Assembly (NCBI GenBank): GCA_030158665.1
Contig: JAOASM010000034.1
Location: 47,621-111,620 of the forward strand
Origin: Sediminibacterium sp.
Lineage (GTDB): Bacteria; Bacteroidota; Bacteroidia; Chitinophagales; Chitinophagaceae
Reading direction: 5' to 3'
Length of the DNA: 64,000 nucleotides
The position numbers and the translations under genes are program-made. How positions within the stretch are numbered: the first letter of the stretch is position 1; every line of letters starts with the position of its first letter. Below, in pieces: positions 39,314 to 49,800 of this stretch. The notes beneath the pieces were generated by a model, which worked only from the letters and a program-made list of their open reading frames with translations, was not told where the DNA came from and ran no database searches.

Positions 39314-39367
39314 TAAAAAAATTTAGAATACAAAGAAACGAAATTATTAGGGAAAAAGAACCAGTTG

Positions 39368-40408
39368 CTATTGTGGCAATGTAAATCCAACTGTGGTGCC
39401 CACGTTTAATTGGCTTCTTAGATGAATATTTTCACCGTGCGCTTCTATAATGTGTTTGCAGATGGCCAGGCCCAATCCTGTTCCACCAACTTCTCTGCTT
39501 CTGGCATCGTCAGTTCTGTAAAAACGTTCAAACAATCTTGGAATATGGGCTTCATCAATACCAATTCCATTGTCACTTATCTCGATCAAGACTTTTTTAT
39601 CTTCTAAATGATAGACGCTTGCCGTAATTTGTCCATCTATTTTTCCATACTTCACTGCATTTGAAAATACGTTGACTAAAACTTGATAAATCTTATTTTT
39701 ATCGGCAAAAACCTCCACTGGTATTTCACTTCCTTTTTTAAATTGAAATTGAATATTTTTTTTGAGTAATTTAATGTTCAGATTTTGAACCACTTCTGTG
39801 ATCAAGTCTTGTATGATAAAATGTTGCTTGAGGATAGGTTCTTTGTTGATCTCTAAATTAGTAATGACATCTACATCGTTCAATAAGCCTACAAGTCTTT
39901 GCACATTAGCTTCTGCCTGTCCTATGAACTTTTTACTAAGTGTGGTGTCTTCAATCGCGCCATCTGCTAGCAATTCTAAATAACCTTGAATGGCGAAAAT
40001 AGGTGTCTTGATTTCATGAGAAAGATTTTGTAAAAATTCTTTTCTAAACTGCTCATTAGACTGTAATTTCTGAATTTCATCAGCCTTTTGTGCTGCCCAA
40101 TTCTCCACGTCTACTCTAACGTCATCGATACCTTTTTGAGGAAGGATGTACTTCTGATAGGCTTCTTCTCTTTTGCTGGCCTTGGTGTATGAAATCAGTT
40201 TATAAATCAGTTTTATCTTCCTGTAAATAAAAAACTCAAGTATTTGGTAGACTAATAAATAGATGACTACAAAACAGGCAACAAAATAAGCTAATAGTAA
40301 TTTCCAGTTGGCTATCAATACAAATACGCTCAATGCTATTAAGCTTGAAACAAGTAATGCGGTTAATAATGCCAATTGTTTTGGCGAAAGATTTTTTTCT
40401 TTAAACAT
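39368..40408 (-). CDS. PhoR-like sensor histidine kinase
   Basis: The 346-residue kinase has two close membrane helices (about residues 13-34 and 37-58) with almost no extracytoplasmic loop. It then has the HisKA domain with LSHEIKTPIFAIQGYLELLA (phospho-His) and a HATPase domain with the N box LVNVFSNAVKYGK, G1 ISDNGIGI and GGTGLGLAICKHI. Absence of a periplasmic sensor or PAS domain suggests sensing through the membrane or a partner. It follows its response regulator. The start is ATG 40408; the in-frame TTG at 40420 belongs to a TACCTTTG promoter box nine bases upstream, so it may also be transcribed on its own. Confidence 0.9.
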   Translation of the reverse strand: MFKEKNLSPKQLALLTALLVSSLIALSVFVLIANWKLLLAYFVACFVVIYLLVYQILEFFIYRKIKLIYKLISYTKASKREEAYQKYILPQKGIDDVRVDVENWAAQKADEIQKLQSNEQFRKEFLQNLSHEIKTPIFAIQGYLELLADGAIEDTTLSKKFIGQAEANVQRLVGLLNDVDVITNLEINKEPILKQHFIIQDLITEVVQNLNIKLLKKNIQFQFKKGSEIPVEVFADKNKIYQVLVNVFSNAVKYGKIDGQITASVYHLEDKKVLIEISDNGIGIDEAHIPRLFERFYRTDDARSREVGGTGLGLAICKHIIEAHGENIHLRSQLNVGTTVGFTLPQ

Positions 40409-40417
40409 GTTGTGTAT

Positions 40418-40425
40418 CAAAGGTA
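40418..40425 (-). promoter_or_regulatory. -7 promoter box between response regulator and kinase genes
   Basis: TACCTTTG on the minus strand matches TAnnTTTG, nine bases before ATG 40408, in the gap after the response regulator stop. It suggests an internal promoter with a leader of only a few bases. Confidence 0.5.
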
Positions 40426-40466
40426 TTCAATTCTATTTAAATTGCCTTTTAAACAGCATGTCCAGG

Positions 40467-41150
40467 CTAGTAGTCGAACTTATAGCCTACCCCTTTTACA
40501 GTGGTAATGCAGTCGATACCTAATTTGACCCTAATTTTTCTGACATGTACGTCAATGGTCCTGTCACCTACAATCACGTCGTTTCCCCAAACTTGAGAAA
40601 GGATTTCATTTCTCAAAAACACACGACCAGGCTGGGCAGCTAATAAGTAAAGTAATTCAAATTCTTTCTTAGCTAACACATGCACCACGCCATTTAAAAT
40701 GGTTCTGTATTGTTCAGCATCTATAATTAGATCTTTAATAGTAAGGGTCTTTGTTTCAGTGGTAGCAGGTTGTATTCTTCTAAATAAAGCACTGATCCTG
40801 CTCACTAATACTTTTGGGCTAATTGGTTTATTGATAAAATCATCACCACCCAATTCTAATCCTTTAATGTGTGAAGCTTCATCATTCAATGCGGTTAACA
40901 ATACAATTAAAGTTTTGTCAAATTGCTTGTTGCTTCTTAAATATTCGCAGACTTCAAATCCAGTTCGCTTAGGCATCATCACATCTAAAATGATACAATC
41001 AGGATTGAATTGTTTTGCTTTCTCAATCGCTTCACTTCCGTCCTTAGCTGATGCAACTTCGTAACCAGCTTTATTCAAGTGGAAGCTTATAATTTCGATG
41101 ATATCTGGTTCATCGTCTGCAATTAATATTTTGATCGGATTGGATTCCAT
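40467..41150 (-). CDS. OmpR/PhoB-family response regulator
   Basis: The 227-residue regulator has a receiver domain (about residues 6-120) with the acidic pair in ADDEPD, the phospho-Asp in IILDVMMPKRTG and the conserved Lys in INKPISPK. It also has a winged-helix DNA-binding domain (about 130-225) with LAKKEFELLYLLAAQPGRVF and RTIDVHVRKIRVKLG. It is paired with the downstream kinase. PhoB-like control of phosphate genes is a frequent role for this subgroup but is not shown here. A TATTTTCG box 11 bases upstream is a near-match promoter. Confidence 0.93.
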   Translation of the reverse strand: MESNPIKILIADDEPDIIEIISFHLNKAGYEVASAKDGSEAIEKAKQFNPDCIILDVMMPKRTGFEVCEYLRSNKQFDKTLIVLLTALNDEASHIKGLELGGDDFINKPISPKVLVSRISALFRRIQPATTETKTLTIKDLIIDAEQYRTILNGVVHVLAKKEFELLYLLAAQPGRVFLRNEILSQVWGNDVIVGDRTIDVHVRKIRVKLGIDCITTVKGVGYKFDY

Positions 41151-41161
41151 AATTTCTAATG

Positions 41162-41169
41162 CGAAAATA
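41162..41169 (-). promoter_or_regulatory. -7-like promoter box of the response regulator (TTCG variant)
   Basis: TATTTTCG on the minus strand, 11 bases before ATG 41150; one mismatch to TAnnTTTG. Confidence 0.4.
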
Positions 41170-41234
41170 CCGCTTAATCAGCAGAACGCTTCATTTGAAT
41201 TGTATTATCAAATTGTTAACTAAAACTCAGTGAC

Positions 41235-41888
41235 TTACCCCTTCAATAGGTGTAAAATATAGGGGTTTGCTTTTTTCTCCCTGCCCCAGGTGGTAGCTGG
41301 TCCATGACCTGAATAGATAGTCATTGTATCAGGTAAAGGTAAAATTTGAGTCTGTATGCTTTTAATTAAATCTAGTGGATTGCTTCCTGGTAAATCTGTT
41401 CTGCCTACACCATCTTTAAAAATCAAATCACCTCCAATTAAAAAGTCTTGTGTTTCATGGTAAAAGCATACACTACCTGGCGAATGTCCAGGTGTCTCAA
41501 GTACTTTAAAGCTATCCTTGCCAAACTGGATCAATTCGTCTTGTTGTATATATTGGACTTTGCCTTTATAAGCTTCTGTTGGAACACCCCATCTTGCACC
41601 ACCTTCTGGCAAGCGGTCAATAACAGCTTGTTCCTTTTGATGGAATAAAGCAGTCAAACCATATTGCTCACTGACAAAGTTGTTGCCAAAAACATGATCT
41701 AAATGACAATGTGTATTGAGTAGCAGCTTAGGGGTCAAATTGTTTTCTGTTATAAAATTAGCTAATTGAGCTTGTTCATTTTTTAAATAACAACCTGGAT
41801 CAATGATGATAGCTTCTTTTTCGGCATTATATAGGATATAAGTGTTTTCCTGGAATGCATTGAAACAAAAAGAATGAATGGTCAACAT
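41235..41888 (-). CDS. Metallo-beta-lactamase-fold hydrolase, glyoxalase II-like
   Basis: The 217-residue protein has the complete metal site: LNTHCHLDHVFGN (HxHxDH, about residues 58-70), ETPGHSPGSVCFY with the next His, the bridging Asp in IGGDLIF, and the final His in YSGHGPATTWGREK. The arrangement and length match YcbL-type glyoxalase-II-like hydrolases widespread in bacteria, which act on thioesters or related substrates; glutathione is not assured in this phylum. A TAACTTTA near-box lies 16 bases upstream. It is divergent from the DUF5686 gene. Confidence 0.88.
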   Translation of the reverse strand: MLTIHSFCFNAFQENTYILYNAEKEAIIIDPGCYLKNEQAQLANFITENNLTPKLLLNTHCHLDHVFGNNFVSEQYGLTALFHQKEQAVIDRLPEGGARWGVPTEAYKGKVQYIQQDELIQFGKDSFKVLETPGHSPGSVCFYHETQDFLIGGDLIFKDGVGRTDLPGSNPLDLIKSIQTQILPLPDTMTIYSGHGPATTWGREKKANPYILHLLKG

Positions 41889-41966
41889 GTAATAGACTTT
41901 TTTGTAAAGTTACAAGCAAATTGGATGAATGGTGACTTTAAATACATTAAAAAAACAAATAGGTGT

Positions 41967-41974
41967 TACCTTTG
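41967..41974 (+). promoter_or_regulatory. -7 box of the DUF5686-family gene, leaderless arrangement
   Basis: TACCTTTG followed by CGGA and ATG 41979 matches TAnnTTTG exactly. An earlier in-frame start (41874) would be upstream of this promoter. Confidence 0.65.
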
Positions 41975-41978
41975 CGGA

Positions 41979-44495
41979 ATGAGAATGAAACAGTTGGTGC
42001 GTACCTTTTATTTATGTTTGATATGGGTCAATATTTTATTGAGTTTTCAATCCAAAATTTATGCTCAAAATGGATCACTTACTCAACTAAAGGGGAAGTT
42101 GGCGGATCAACAAAGCGAAGAACCTATTCCTTTTGCTTCTGTTTCATATGCTTTGGCAAAAAGAGGTGTAATTACGGATTCAGCTGGTAATTTTAGCATT
42201 CCTTATTCTGCTTTTGGAATACAAGACACTTTGATCTTGCAGAGTGTGGGCTATTCAACTTTACATATACCGTTATCTAAATTGAATCAGGAATCAGTTG
42301 GCATTGTTCACCTTTTTGTACAGGCTGCAAAACAAGAAGCAGTTGTAAAATCCAAATACAATCGATCTTTATGGTTTTGGAGAAAAATCATGTCCAAAAA
42401 AGAGATCAACAATCCTGCACTTAAAAAAAATTATAGTTACGAATTGTACAATAAATTGGAAGTTGATTTGATCAATGTTCGAAAAGACAAACTGAATAAA
42501 AATAGTTTAATTAAGCCACTTGATTTTGTGTTTGATTTTATTGATACGACAGAGACACATCAATCTTTTTTACCTATCTATATTACTGAAACAATCTCTG
42601 ATTATTTTTATCAATCTAATCCTGCAAAAATATTAGAAGAAATAAAATACACAAGAACCAATGGTATTGAGAATGAAACTTTAATCAAAGAGCTTGGTGG
42701 TACCTATCAGAATATCAATGTGTACAAAAATGTAATTCCTGTTTTTAACAGAGAATTCATTAGCCCCTTTAATACGAATGCAGATACTTATTATAAATTC
42801 AAATTAGCGGACACGGCTTACTTAAATGGTAAGCGATTGGTGCATTTATTGATTCAGCCAAAGCGTTCGAATGAATTAACTTTTGAAGGAGATTGTTGGG
42901 TGAATGATACTAGTTTCGCCATTCAAAAAATCACTCTAAGACCTTCTACCTTTGCGGATATAAATTTCTTGCAATCACTCTCTTTAATACAGGAGTTTAA
43001 ATTGGTCAACGATTCGGTTTGGTTTTTAGCCAAAGATCGATTTGTGGCAGATTTTGTTCCAGGTGGAAAAGATAAATTGGGTATCAAAGGACGCAAAACA
43101 ACGACCTACAGATCGGTTAAAATCAATGACAGCGCAATTGATTCGGTATTGAATAGTACAGTCAAAAATCCTGAGATTAGGCTTTTACCCAATAGCAATA
43201 ACAATAGTGAAGCTGCATGGCAACAAATGCGACACGAACCACTGGCAAAGACAGAGCAAGCGGTGTATACTTTATTGGATACCTTAAATAAAAACAGAAC
43301 TTTTTTGTTTTATAAACAGTCTGCCGAATTTTTGGTGAAAGGAATTAAAGAAGTAGGCAATGTAACCCTAGGTCCATGGTTTAATGTAATTAGCTCGGAT
43401 AAGTGGGAGGGTTTAAGATTGAGGGCGGATATTGCAACCAATAAAGGGTTTAGTAAACATTGGAATTTTTATGGATATGGAGCCTATGGATTTAGAGATC
43501 AAAAAGCGAAAGGCGAATTAGGAGCCATGTATCAATTCAAGCAAAGTCCATTAAGTTACATTAAAGCAGAGTACCACTCAGACTTAGAATTCGGGCAAGA
43601 ATATTTTGATCAAATCAACAATGACAACTTATTTGGTACCATTTTAAGAAGGCCTAATATTCCATTCAAGTTTTTGCAATTGACACAAAAGAAAGTGGAA
43701 TTCTTTCAGGAGAACAATAAAGGATTTCAGCTAACATTGGGCTTGGCTGAAAAGCAGTACGACCCATTGTTGAATTTACCTAGCATTTACAACACCAATA
43801 TTGGAGGTGGAGATTGGATGCATGCAGTAGAGGCAAGTGTTGGATTGAGATTCGCCTATCAAGAGCGATACCTTGAAAGTAATTTTTCACGATTTGGATT
43901 TGGTAGCTTATATCCGGTAGTAGAAATGAAGTATACTAAAGCACTGGAGGGGGTATTCAACACGCCGAATAAGTTTCAAAAATTAAATTTCAGTGTGAAT
44001 GACTATTTACCTATCACACCGTTTGGGAATATTTATTATAGTGTGTTTGCTGGGAAGACTTGGGGTAAAACAAGCTATCCATTTCTAGATATTATGCCGG
44101 GTAATGAAATGAGTTATTACAACAAGTATGCATTTAACTTAATGCAACGATATGAATTCATCAGTGATGAGTTTGTGGGTATCAATATTGAACATAAAAT
44201 TGGGAAGGGTGTTTTAAGATATTTGCCTTTATTGAAAAAAACAAAATGGCGCCAGTTTTGGAGTGCGAAAGCAGTAGTTGGTGGATTGTCTAATGAGAAT
44301 CAACAATTGAATTTCATTGGAACGCATCCTTTCAATTCACTCAAATCAAAACCCTATGCTGAAATTGGTACTGGGATAGAGAATATCGCTAAGTTTTTTA
44401 GAATTGATTTTGTATGGCGATTAACCGATTCACAATTACAAACCGCGACGCCCTCTTCATTTGGTATATTTGGAAGTTTCAGAGTCAGTCTTTAG
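41979..44495 (+). CDS. DUF5686 / carboxypeptidase-regulatory-like domain outer-membrane protein
   Basis: The 838-residue protein (from ATG 41979) has a signal peptide ending QSKIYAQ. A carboxypeptidase-D regulatory-like beta-sandwich follows (about residues 37-115; ITDSAGNFSIPY), then a DUF5686 region starting at the WFWRKIMSKKE segment. The remainder has alternating hydrophobic and aromatic patterns ending in Phe-rich strands, suggestive of an outer-membrane beta-barrel. This architecture is common in Bacteroidota; its function is unknown, with transport or surface assembly the usual guess. The 3' end overlaps pyrD by 39 bases in tail-to-tail orientation. Confidence 0.82.
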   Translation: MRMKQLVRTFYLCLIWVNILLSFQSKIYAQNGSLTQLKGKLADQQSEEPIPFASVSYALAKRGVITDSAGNFSIPYSAFGIQDTLILQSVGYSTLHIPLSKLNQESVGIVHLFVQAAKQEAVVKSKYNRSLWFWRKIMSKKEINNPALKKNYSYELYNKLEVDLINVRKDKLNKNSLIKPLDFVFDFIDTTETHQSFLPIYITETISDYFYQSNPAKILEEIKYTRTNGIENETLIKELGGTYQNINVYKNVIPVFNREFISPFNTNADTYYKFKLADTAYLNGKRLVHLLIQPKRSNELTFEGDCWVNDTSFAIQKITLRPSTFADINFLQSLSLIQEFKLVNDSVWFLAKDRFVADFVPGGKDKLGIKGRKTTTYRSVKINDSAIDSVLNSTVKNPEIRLLPNSNNNSEAAWQQMRHEPLAKTEQAVYTLLDTLNKNRTFLFYKQSAEFLVKGIKEVGNVTLGPWFNVISSDKWEGLRLRADIATNKGFSKHWNFYGYGAYGFRDQKAKGELGAMYQFKQSPLSYIKAEYHSDLEFGQEYFDQINNDNLFGTILRRPNIPFKFLQLTQKKVEFFQENNKGFQLTLGLAEKQYDPLLNLPSIYNTNIGGGDWMHAVEASVGLRFAYQERYLESNFSRFGFGSLYPVVEMKYTKALEGVFNTPNKFQKLNFSVNDYLPITPFGNIYYSVFAGKTWGKTSYPFLDIMPGNEMSYYNKYAFNLMQRYEFISDEFVGINIEHKIGKGVLRYLPLLKKTKWRQFWSAKAVVGGLSNENQQLNFIGTHPFNSLKSKPYAEIGTGIENIAKFFRIDFVWRLTDSQLQTATPSSFGIFGSFRVSL

Positions 44496-45518
44496 TGCTT
44501 GTAAGATGTTTTTCACAATGCCTGGTCCTTCATAAATGAATCCAGTCCATACTTGAACTAAACTTGCACCAGCATTCAATTTTGCCTGCGCATCTTCAGG
44601 CTTGAATACGCCACCACTTGCAATGATTGGAAGTCGATCGCCAATTCCTTTGTATAAATAATCCAATACTTGATTTGATTTATTCAGTAAGGGTTGACCG
44701 CTTAAGCCACCTGGTCCAATGATTTTAGCACGTTCTGTATTCATTGAATTTAAAAGGCTTCTGTCTAATGTTGTATTACTTGACACCAGTCCGTCTATTT
44801 TTACTTCAGATGTTAAGGCAATGATATCATCTAAGGCACTCGTTTCTAAATCGGGTGCAATTTTTAATAGGATGGGTTTATTGTTTTTATTCAGTAACTG
44901 TAGTTCAGAAAATATTTTTCTCAATGCTTCTTTTTCTTGCAATTCACGCAGACCTGGCGTATTCGGGGAACTTACATTGACTACAAAATAATCTACTACT
45001 TCCTCTAGTCCTATAAAATTGGTACAATAATCTTTCCAAGCATCCTGGTTTTCGGTGACTTTGTTTTTACCAATATTGCCGCCAATAATTAAAGTTGAAT
45101 TTGTTTTTGATTTTCTTTCTTTCAATCTATTTGCAATGAGAGTAACACCATCGTTGTTAAAACCCATGCGATTGATCAATGCTTTTTGATCTGGGATCCT
45201 AAACAATCTTGGTTTTACATTACCCGCTTGTGGTTTAGGGGTGACTGTTCCAATTTCCACAAAGCCAAATCCTAGCATGTCTAAGGCATCCAAATGTTCA
45301 GCGTTTTTATCAAATCCTGCACCTAGTCCAACTGGATTAGGAAATTGTAAACCAAAAACTGTTTTTGCTAAGTTTGGATCTTGAACTTGAAAATGGCTAC
45401 TCATCCAATGATTGAAAAGAGGAATAGCTGCAACCATATCTAACCCCTTCATAGACACCTGATGTGCTGTTTCGGGAGGTAGTAAAAACAAGGTATTTCT
45501 GATAATTGGATACATCAT
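44457..45518 (-). CDS. pyrD: Quinone-dependent dihydroorotate dehydrogenase (class 2)
   Basis: PyrD oxidises dihydroorotate to orotate in pyrimidine synthesis and passes electrons to quinone. The 353-residue length and the N-terminal amphipathic helix (YPIIRNTLFLLPPETAHQVS) identify the membrane-associated class 2. The core shows FPNPVGLGAGFDKNAE, GTVTPKPQAGN, and VNVSSPNTPGLRELQ with the catalytic serine. The start is supported by a TAAATTTG box four bases before the ATG. The end extends 39 bases into the last codons of the convergent DUF5686 gene. Confidence 0.96.
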   Translation of the reverse strand: MMYPIIRNTLFLLPPETAHQVSMKGLDMVAAIPLFNHWMSSHFQVQDPNLAKTVFGLQFPNPVGLGAGFDKNAEHLDALDMLGFGFVEIGTVTPKPQAGNVKPRLFRIPDQKALINRMGFNNDGVTLIANRLKERKSKTNSTLIIGGNIGKNKVTENQDAWKDYCTNFIGLEEVVDYFVVNVSSPNTPGLRELQEKEALRKIFSELQLLNKNNKPILLKIAPDLETSALDDIIALTSEVKIDGLVSSNTTLDRSLLNSMNTERAKIIGPGGLSGQPLLNKSNQVLDYLYKGIGDRLPIIASGGVFKPEDAQAKLNAGASLVQVWTGFIYEGPGIVKNILQALKTDSETSKYTK

Positions 45519-45522
45519 GCGC

Positions 45523-45530
45523 CAAATTTA
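45523..45530 (-). promoter_or_regulatory. -7 box of pyrD, leaderless arrangement
   Basis: TAAATTTG on the minus strand followed by GCGC and ATG 45518 (a second ATG follows at once). Exact match to TAnnTTTG. Confidence 0.65.
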
Positions 45531-45543
45531 CAATGAAATATTT

Positions 45544-45559
45544 AGTTGCATAAACAACT
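45544..45559. repeat. Short inverted repeat between pyrD and thiolase genes
   Basis: AGTTG-CATAAA-CAACT is a perfect 5-bp dyad with a 6-base spacer in the 87-base divergent gap, upstream of the pyrD -7 box and of a near -7 box (TACATTTA, 45575-45582) for the thiolase gene. It could be an operator; with such short arms chance is also possible. Confidence 0.3.
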
Positions 45560-45605
45560 GTTTACAAAAAAGCCTACATTTATGGTGTCAATTAAAGACT
45601 TTTTT

Positions 45606-46781
45606 ATGCAAGAAGCTTATATCGTAGCGGGTTTTAGAACAGCAGTGACTAAAAGTAAAAAAGGGGGGTTTCGTTTTATGCGTTCTGATGAATTAGCCAT
45701 TGAGTTAATTCAAGGACTGATGAAATCCTTGCCTGCATTGGAATCTAAATTAATTGATGATGTGATTGTGGGGAATGCAGTGCCTGAAGCGGAGCAGGGT
45801 TTACAATTTGGTAGAATCATAGCAGCAAAAGCTTTAGGGATAGAAGTGCCGGGCATCACGATCAATCGATATTGTGCAAGTGGTTTAGAAAGTATTGCGA
45901 TGGCCACAGCAAAAATCAGAACAGGGATGGCAGATTGTATCATCGCAGGTGGTACAGAATCTATGTCCATGGTACCTACTGCAGGTTGGAAGACTGTTCC
46001 TGCATATTCCATTGCAAAAGACGAACCAGATTATTACTTATCCATGGGTTTGACTGCAGAGGCAGTGGCTAATGAATACAATGTGAGTAGAGAAGATCAA
46101 GATGCCTTTGCATTGGCATCACATCAAAAAGCGAAACAAGCGATTGACAATGGCTTTTTTAAGAAAGGCATCTTGCCAATTGAAATCACAGAGACCTATA
46201 TCAATGAAAACAATAAAAAAGCAACTCGAAATTTTACCGTTGATACGGATGAAGGTGTGCGCGCTGACACTACGATTGAAGCTTTAGCAAAATTGAAACC
46301 AGCATTTGCATTGAAGGGAAGCGTTACAGCAGGTAATTCATCCCAAACAAGTGATGGAGCTAGTTTTGTGGTGGTGATGAGTGAGCGTTTAATGCAGTCT
46401 TTAGGATTGAAACCAATTGGTAGATTGGTGAATTGTGCTGTGGCAGGTGTTCACCCAAGAATCATGGGAATTGGACCAATTGAAGCTGTTCCAAAAGTGT
46501 TGAAACAAGCAGGAATGAATTTGGATCAGATAGATCTTTTTGAGTTGAACGAAGCATTTGCTTCTCAATCTTTAGCCGTTATTCGAACCCTTGGTTTAGA
46601 CCAGAATAAAGTGAACATCAATGGCGGGGCAATCGCCTTAGGACATCCTCTAGGTTGTACTGGATCAAAATTGACTGTACAGATAATCAATGACTTAGAG
46701 CGATTAAATAAGCGATATGGGATTGTTACTGCCTGTGTTGGAGGTGGTCAAGGGGTAGCTGGAATCATCGAAAAGCTCTAA
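45606..46781 (+). CDS. Acetyl-CoA C-acyltransferase (thiolase)
   Basis: The 391-residue thiolase has the acyl-binding Cys in NRYCASGLESIAMA (about residues 87-100), the NEAFASQS loop, the catalytic His in GGAIALGHPLGCTGSK and the second Cys in TACVGGGQG. It either cleaves 3-ketoacyl-CoA in beta-oxidation (FadA) or condenses acetyl-CoA (AtoB); no beta-oxidation partner is adjacent, so the direction is open. The start MQEAYIVAGFRTAV at ATG 45606 is favoured over a 20-residue longer frame from TTG 45546, which lies inside the divergent promoter region. Confidence 0.92.
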   Translation: MQEAYIVAGFRTAVTKSKKGGFRFMRSDELAIELIQGLMKSLPALESKLIDDVIVGNAVPEAEQGLQFGRIIAAKALGIEVPGITINRYCASGLESIAMATAKIRTGMADCIIAGGTESMSMVPTAGWKTVPAYSIAKDEPDYYLSMGLTAEAVANEYNVSREDQDAFALASHQKAKQAIDNGFFKKGILPIEITETYINENNKKATRNFTVDTDEGVRADTTIEALAKLKPAFALKGSVTAGNSSQTSDGASFVVVMSERLMQSLGLKPIGRLVNCAVAGVHPRIMGIGPIEAVPKVLKQAGMNLDQIDLFELNEAFASQSLAVIRTLGLDQNKVNINGGAIALGHPLGCTGSKLTVQIINDLERLNKRYGIVTACVGGGQGVAGIIEKL

Positions 46782-46866
46782 AATAACGTTCATCCCTTTT
46801 TTATTGATTTTTGGGTAAAATGCAATAGCTTAGAACTTCATTATTTTAATAAGAAAATAAGCTCAT

Positions 46867-49800
46867 ATGCGTGTAATTACCCTTGGTTCTATGATCTTGG
46901 CATCTGTATTGACATTAAGTCAAGCCAATGCGCAGAAATCAAAGAAAACAGCTGCTGCTCCAGTAGCGACTACAGACAAAGTAGACATTAACAAAGTATT
47001 TAAAGATTGGAAGCCAAGAAATATTGGACCAGCAAGTATGAGTGGACGTGTAACGACCATTGATGCTGAAGTGGCGAATCCTAATAATATATGGATTGGT
47101 GCTGCATCGGGTGGTGTATGGAAAACAAACAATGCAGGTGTTAGTTGGACACCCGTTTTTGACGAGCAACCTATTTTAAATATTGGTGCTTTGGCTATTC
47201 AACAATCTAACCCAAGCATTGTTTGGGTAGGAACTGGAGAAGGAAATCCAAGAAACTCAATCAGCATTGGTGAGGGTATCTACAAAACGATGGATGCTGG
47301 TAGAACTTGGAAGCGTATGGGTTTAGAGCAAACAAGAAATATTCACAGAGTCATTATTGATCCTTCTAATCCAAATACAGTGTATGCGGGCGCCATTGGT
47401 AATCCATATGGTCAAAGCAAACACAGAGGCGTTTTTAAAACAACTGATGGGGGTGATACTTGGAATCAAATCTTATTTACCAATGATACTTCGGGTCCTG
47501 GTGATATGATTATGGATCCTTCAAACCCTAACAAATTATTTGTTGCGATGTGGCATCACTATCGTAACCCATATCATTTAGAAAGTGGTGGTAAGGGCAG
47601 TGGTTTATATATGACCATTGATGGGGGTAAAAATTTCATCAAATTAGGGAAAGAACATGGTTTACCTGATGGCGATTTAGGTCGTGTTGGCATTGCCATT
47701 AGCAGATCAAATCCTAATGTGGTTTATGCTTTGATAGAATCTAAAAAAAGTGGATTGTACAAGAGTGATGATGGTGGCTATTCTTGGAAATTAGTGAATG
47801 GTCAAAAATCAATTGTTGACAATCGTCCTTTCTATTTCCAAGATATCATAAGTGATCCGTTGAATGAAAATACATTATGGTATATCAGTCAAACAGTACA
47901 AAAAAGTATCGATGGTGGAAAGAATTTTGAAACAATCATTCCTTACAGTGGGATCCATCCAGATCACCACGCGTTTTGGATTCATCCTACAGATAATAAA
48001 TACATCATTGATGGTAATGATGGCGGTATAGGTATCACGCGCGATGGTGGTAAAACATGGATGTTTGATGAAAAAATTCCAGTAGGACAGTTTTACCATA
48101 TCAATGTTGACAATGAAATTCCTTATCATGTAATGGGAGGAATGCAAGACAATGGTTCTTGGAGAGGTCCTGCATATACCACGACGCAAGGTGGCATTCG
48201 TAATTTCGATTGGGATAATTTATGGGGTGGAGATGGTTTTGATGTGATGCCTGATCCGGAAGATGCAAATTGGGTGTATGCAATGAGTCAAGGTGGTAAC
48301 GTTGGAAGATACAATACTGTAACAGGTCAGTCTTCTTATATCAAGCCTCCAGCACCTGACGCAAAAACCTTATTAAGATTTAACTGGAACGCTTCTATTG
48401 CGCAAGATCCATTTGATAAGAAAACAATATATTTTGGTTCTCAGTTTTTACACAAGAGTACCAATAAAGGTGCTGCATGGGAAATTATCTCTCCAGATTT
48501 AACGACCAATGATAGTGCTAAAATTGATCAAAGAGACAACGGTGGATTGAGTATTGATATTACAGGTGCAGAAAATCATTGTACCATTATTTGTATTGCA
48601 CCAAGTGCCGTACAAAAAGGTTTAATCTATATTGGTACAGATGATGGTAAAGTACAAATGACTACCAATGGTGGTGCATCTTGGACAGACTTGACAGCGA
48701 ATATTGCTGGCTTACCTAAAGGTGCTTGGATTCCTCAAATTAGAACATCCGCATATAACGCCAACGAAGTTTTTGTAGTAGTTAACAATTATAGACAAGG
48801 TGATTTTGCTCCTTATATTTTTAGATCAATGGATGCAGGTAAAACTTGGACTAGATTGATTGATGAAAAGAAGGTGACGGGTTATGCATTAACCGTATTA
48901 CAAGATCCAACAGAGCCAAATTTGATTTTTGTTGGAACAGAGCAAGGTATGTTTATTAGTCTTGACAACGGCGCTAATTTCCAACAATGGAAAAATGGTT
49001 ATCCTTCAGTGTCAACTTATGATTTTGCTATTCAAGATAGAGAAGCAGATTTAGCCATTGCTACATTTGGTAGAAGCTTATGGGTATTGGATGATATTAG
49101 ACCATTAAGAAAGTTAGCTAAAGCACAAGCTGCTAAATTCTTTATGAGTGTACCTACATCAGCGATCAATTTATCGATCAAGAATTCTCCTTATGAGTGG
49201 AGCACTTGGGGTATGTGGGATGCTCCGAACAAACCAACAGGAATGCCAATCACCATCTATTCTATGGATTCTGTGAAAAAGGCAAAAGTGCAAATTAAAG
49301 ATGCACAAGACAATGTGGTTAGAAACCTTAGCTTCAAATTGGATTCTGGTTTCAATAGAAACTATTGGGGTTTTGAACAAAAAGGACAAAGAGCTGCTGG
49401 CGCACCAAAAGCAGGCGGAGGCGGATTTGGCAGAAGAATGGCAGAAGGGGCGGCGGATGCTAATCCTGCGGAAGAAAGAGAATTTACTGGAAGAGATGTA
49501 TTGCCAGGTAAATATAAAATAGTAGTTACAGCGGGTAACTGGAAAGATTCTGCGATGGTTGAAGTAGCAGATGATCCTAGACTACCAAGCAGAAACGAAG
49601 TGGTATTGGCACAAGATAAATTATTAGATCAATTGCAGGTGGTGGCTGACAAATACAATGCAGCACAAGACCAATTAGATGATGCAGATTTAATTTTAAC
49701 GCAATTGAAGGCAGAGTGGAAGGATAAAAAAGATAAAGGTGTTGATAGCTTGAATAAAGTACATAAAATCATTACTGAAAAAGTGAAGAACTTGAAAGAA

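Noticed and set aside
41874..41978. Longer start for the DUF5686 gene
   Set aside because: It would run upstream of the TACCTTTG box, overlap the divergent hydrolase gene and bury the signal peptide.
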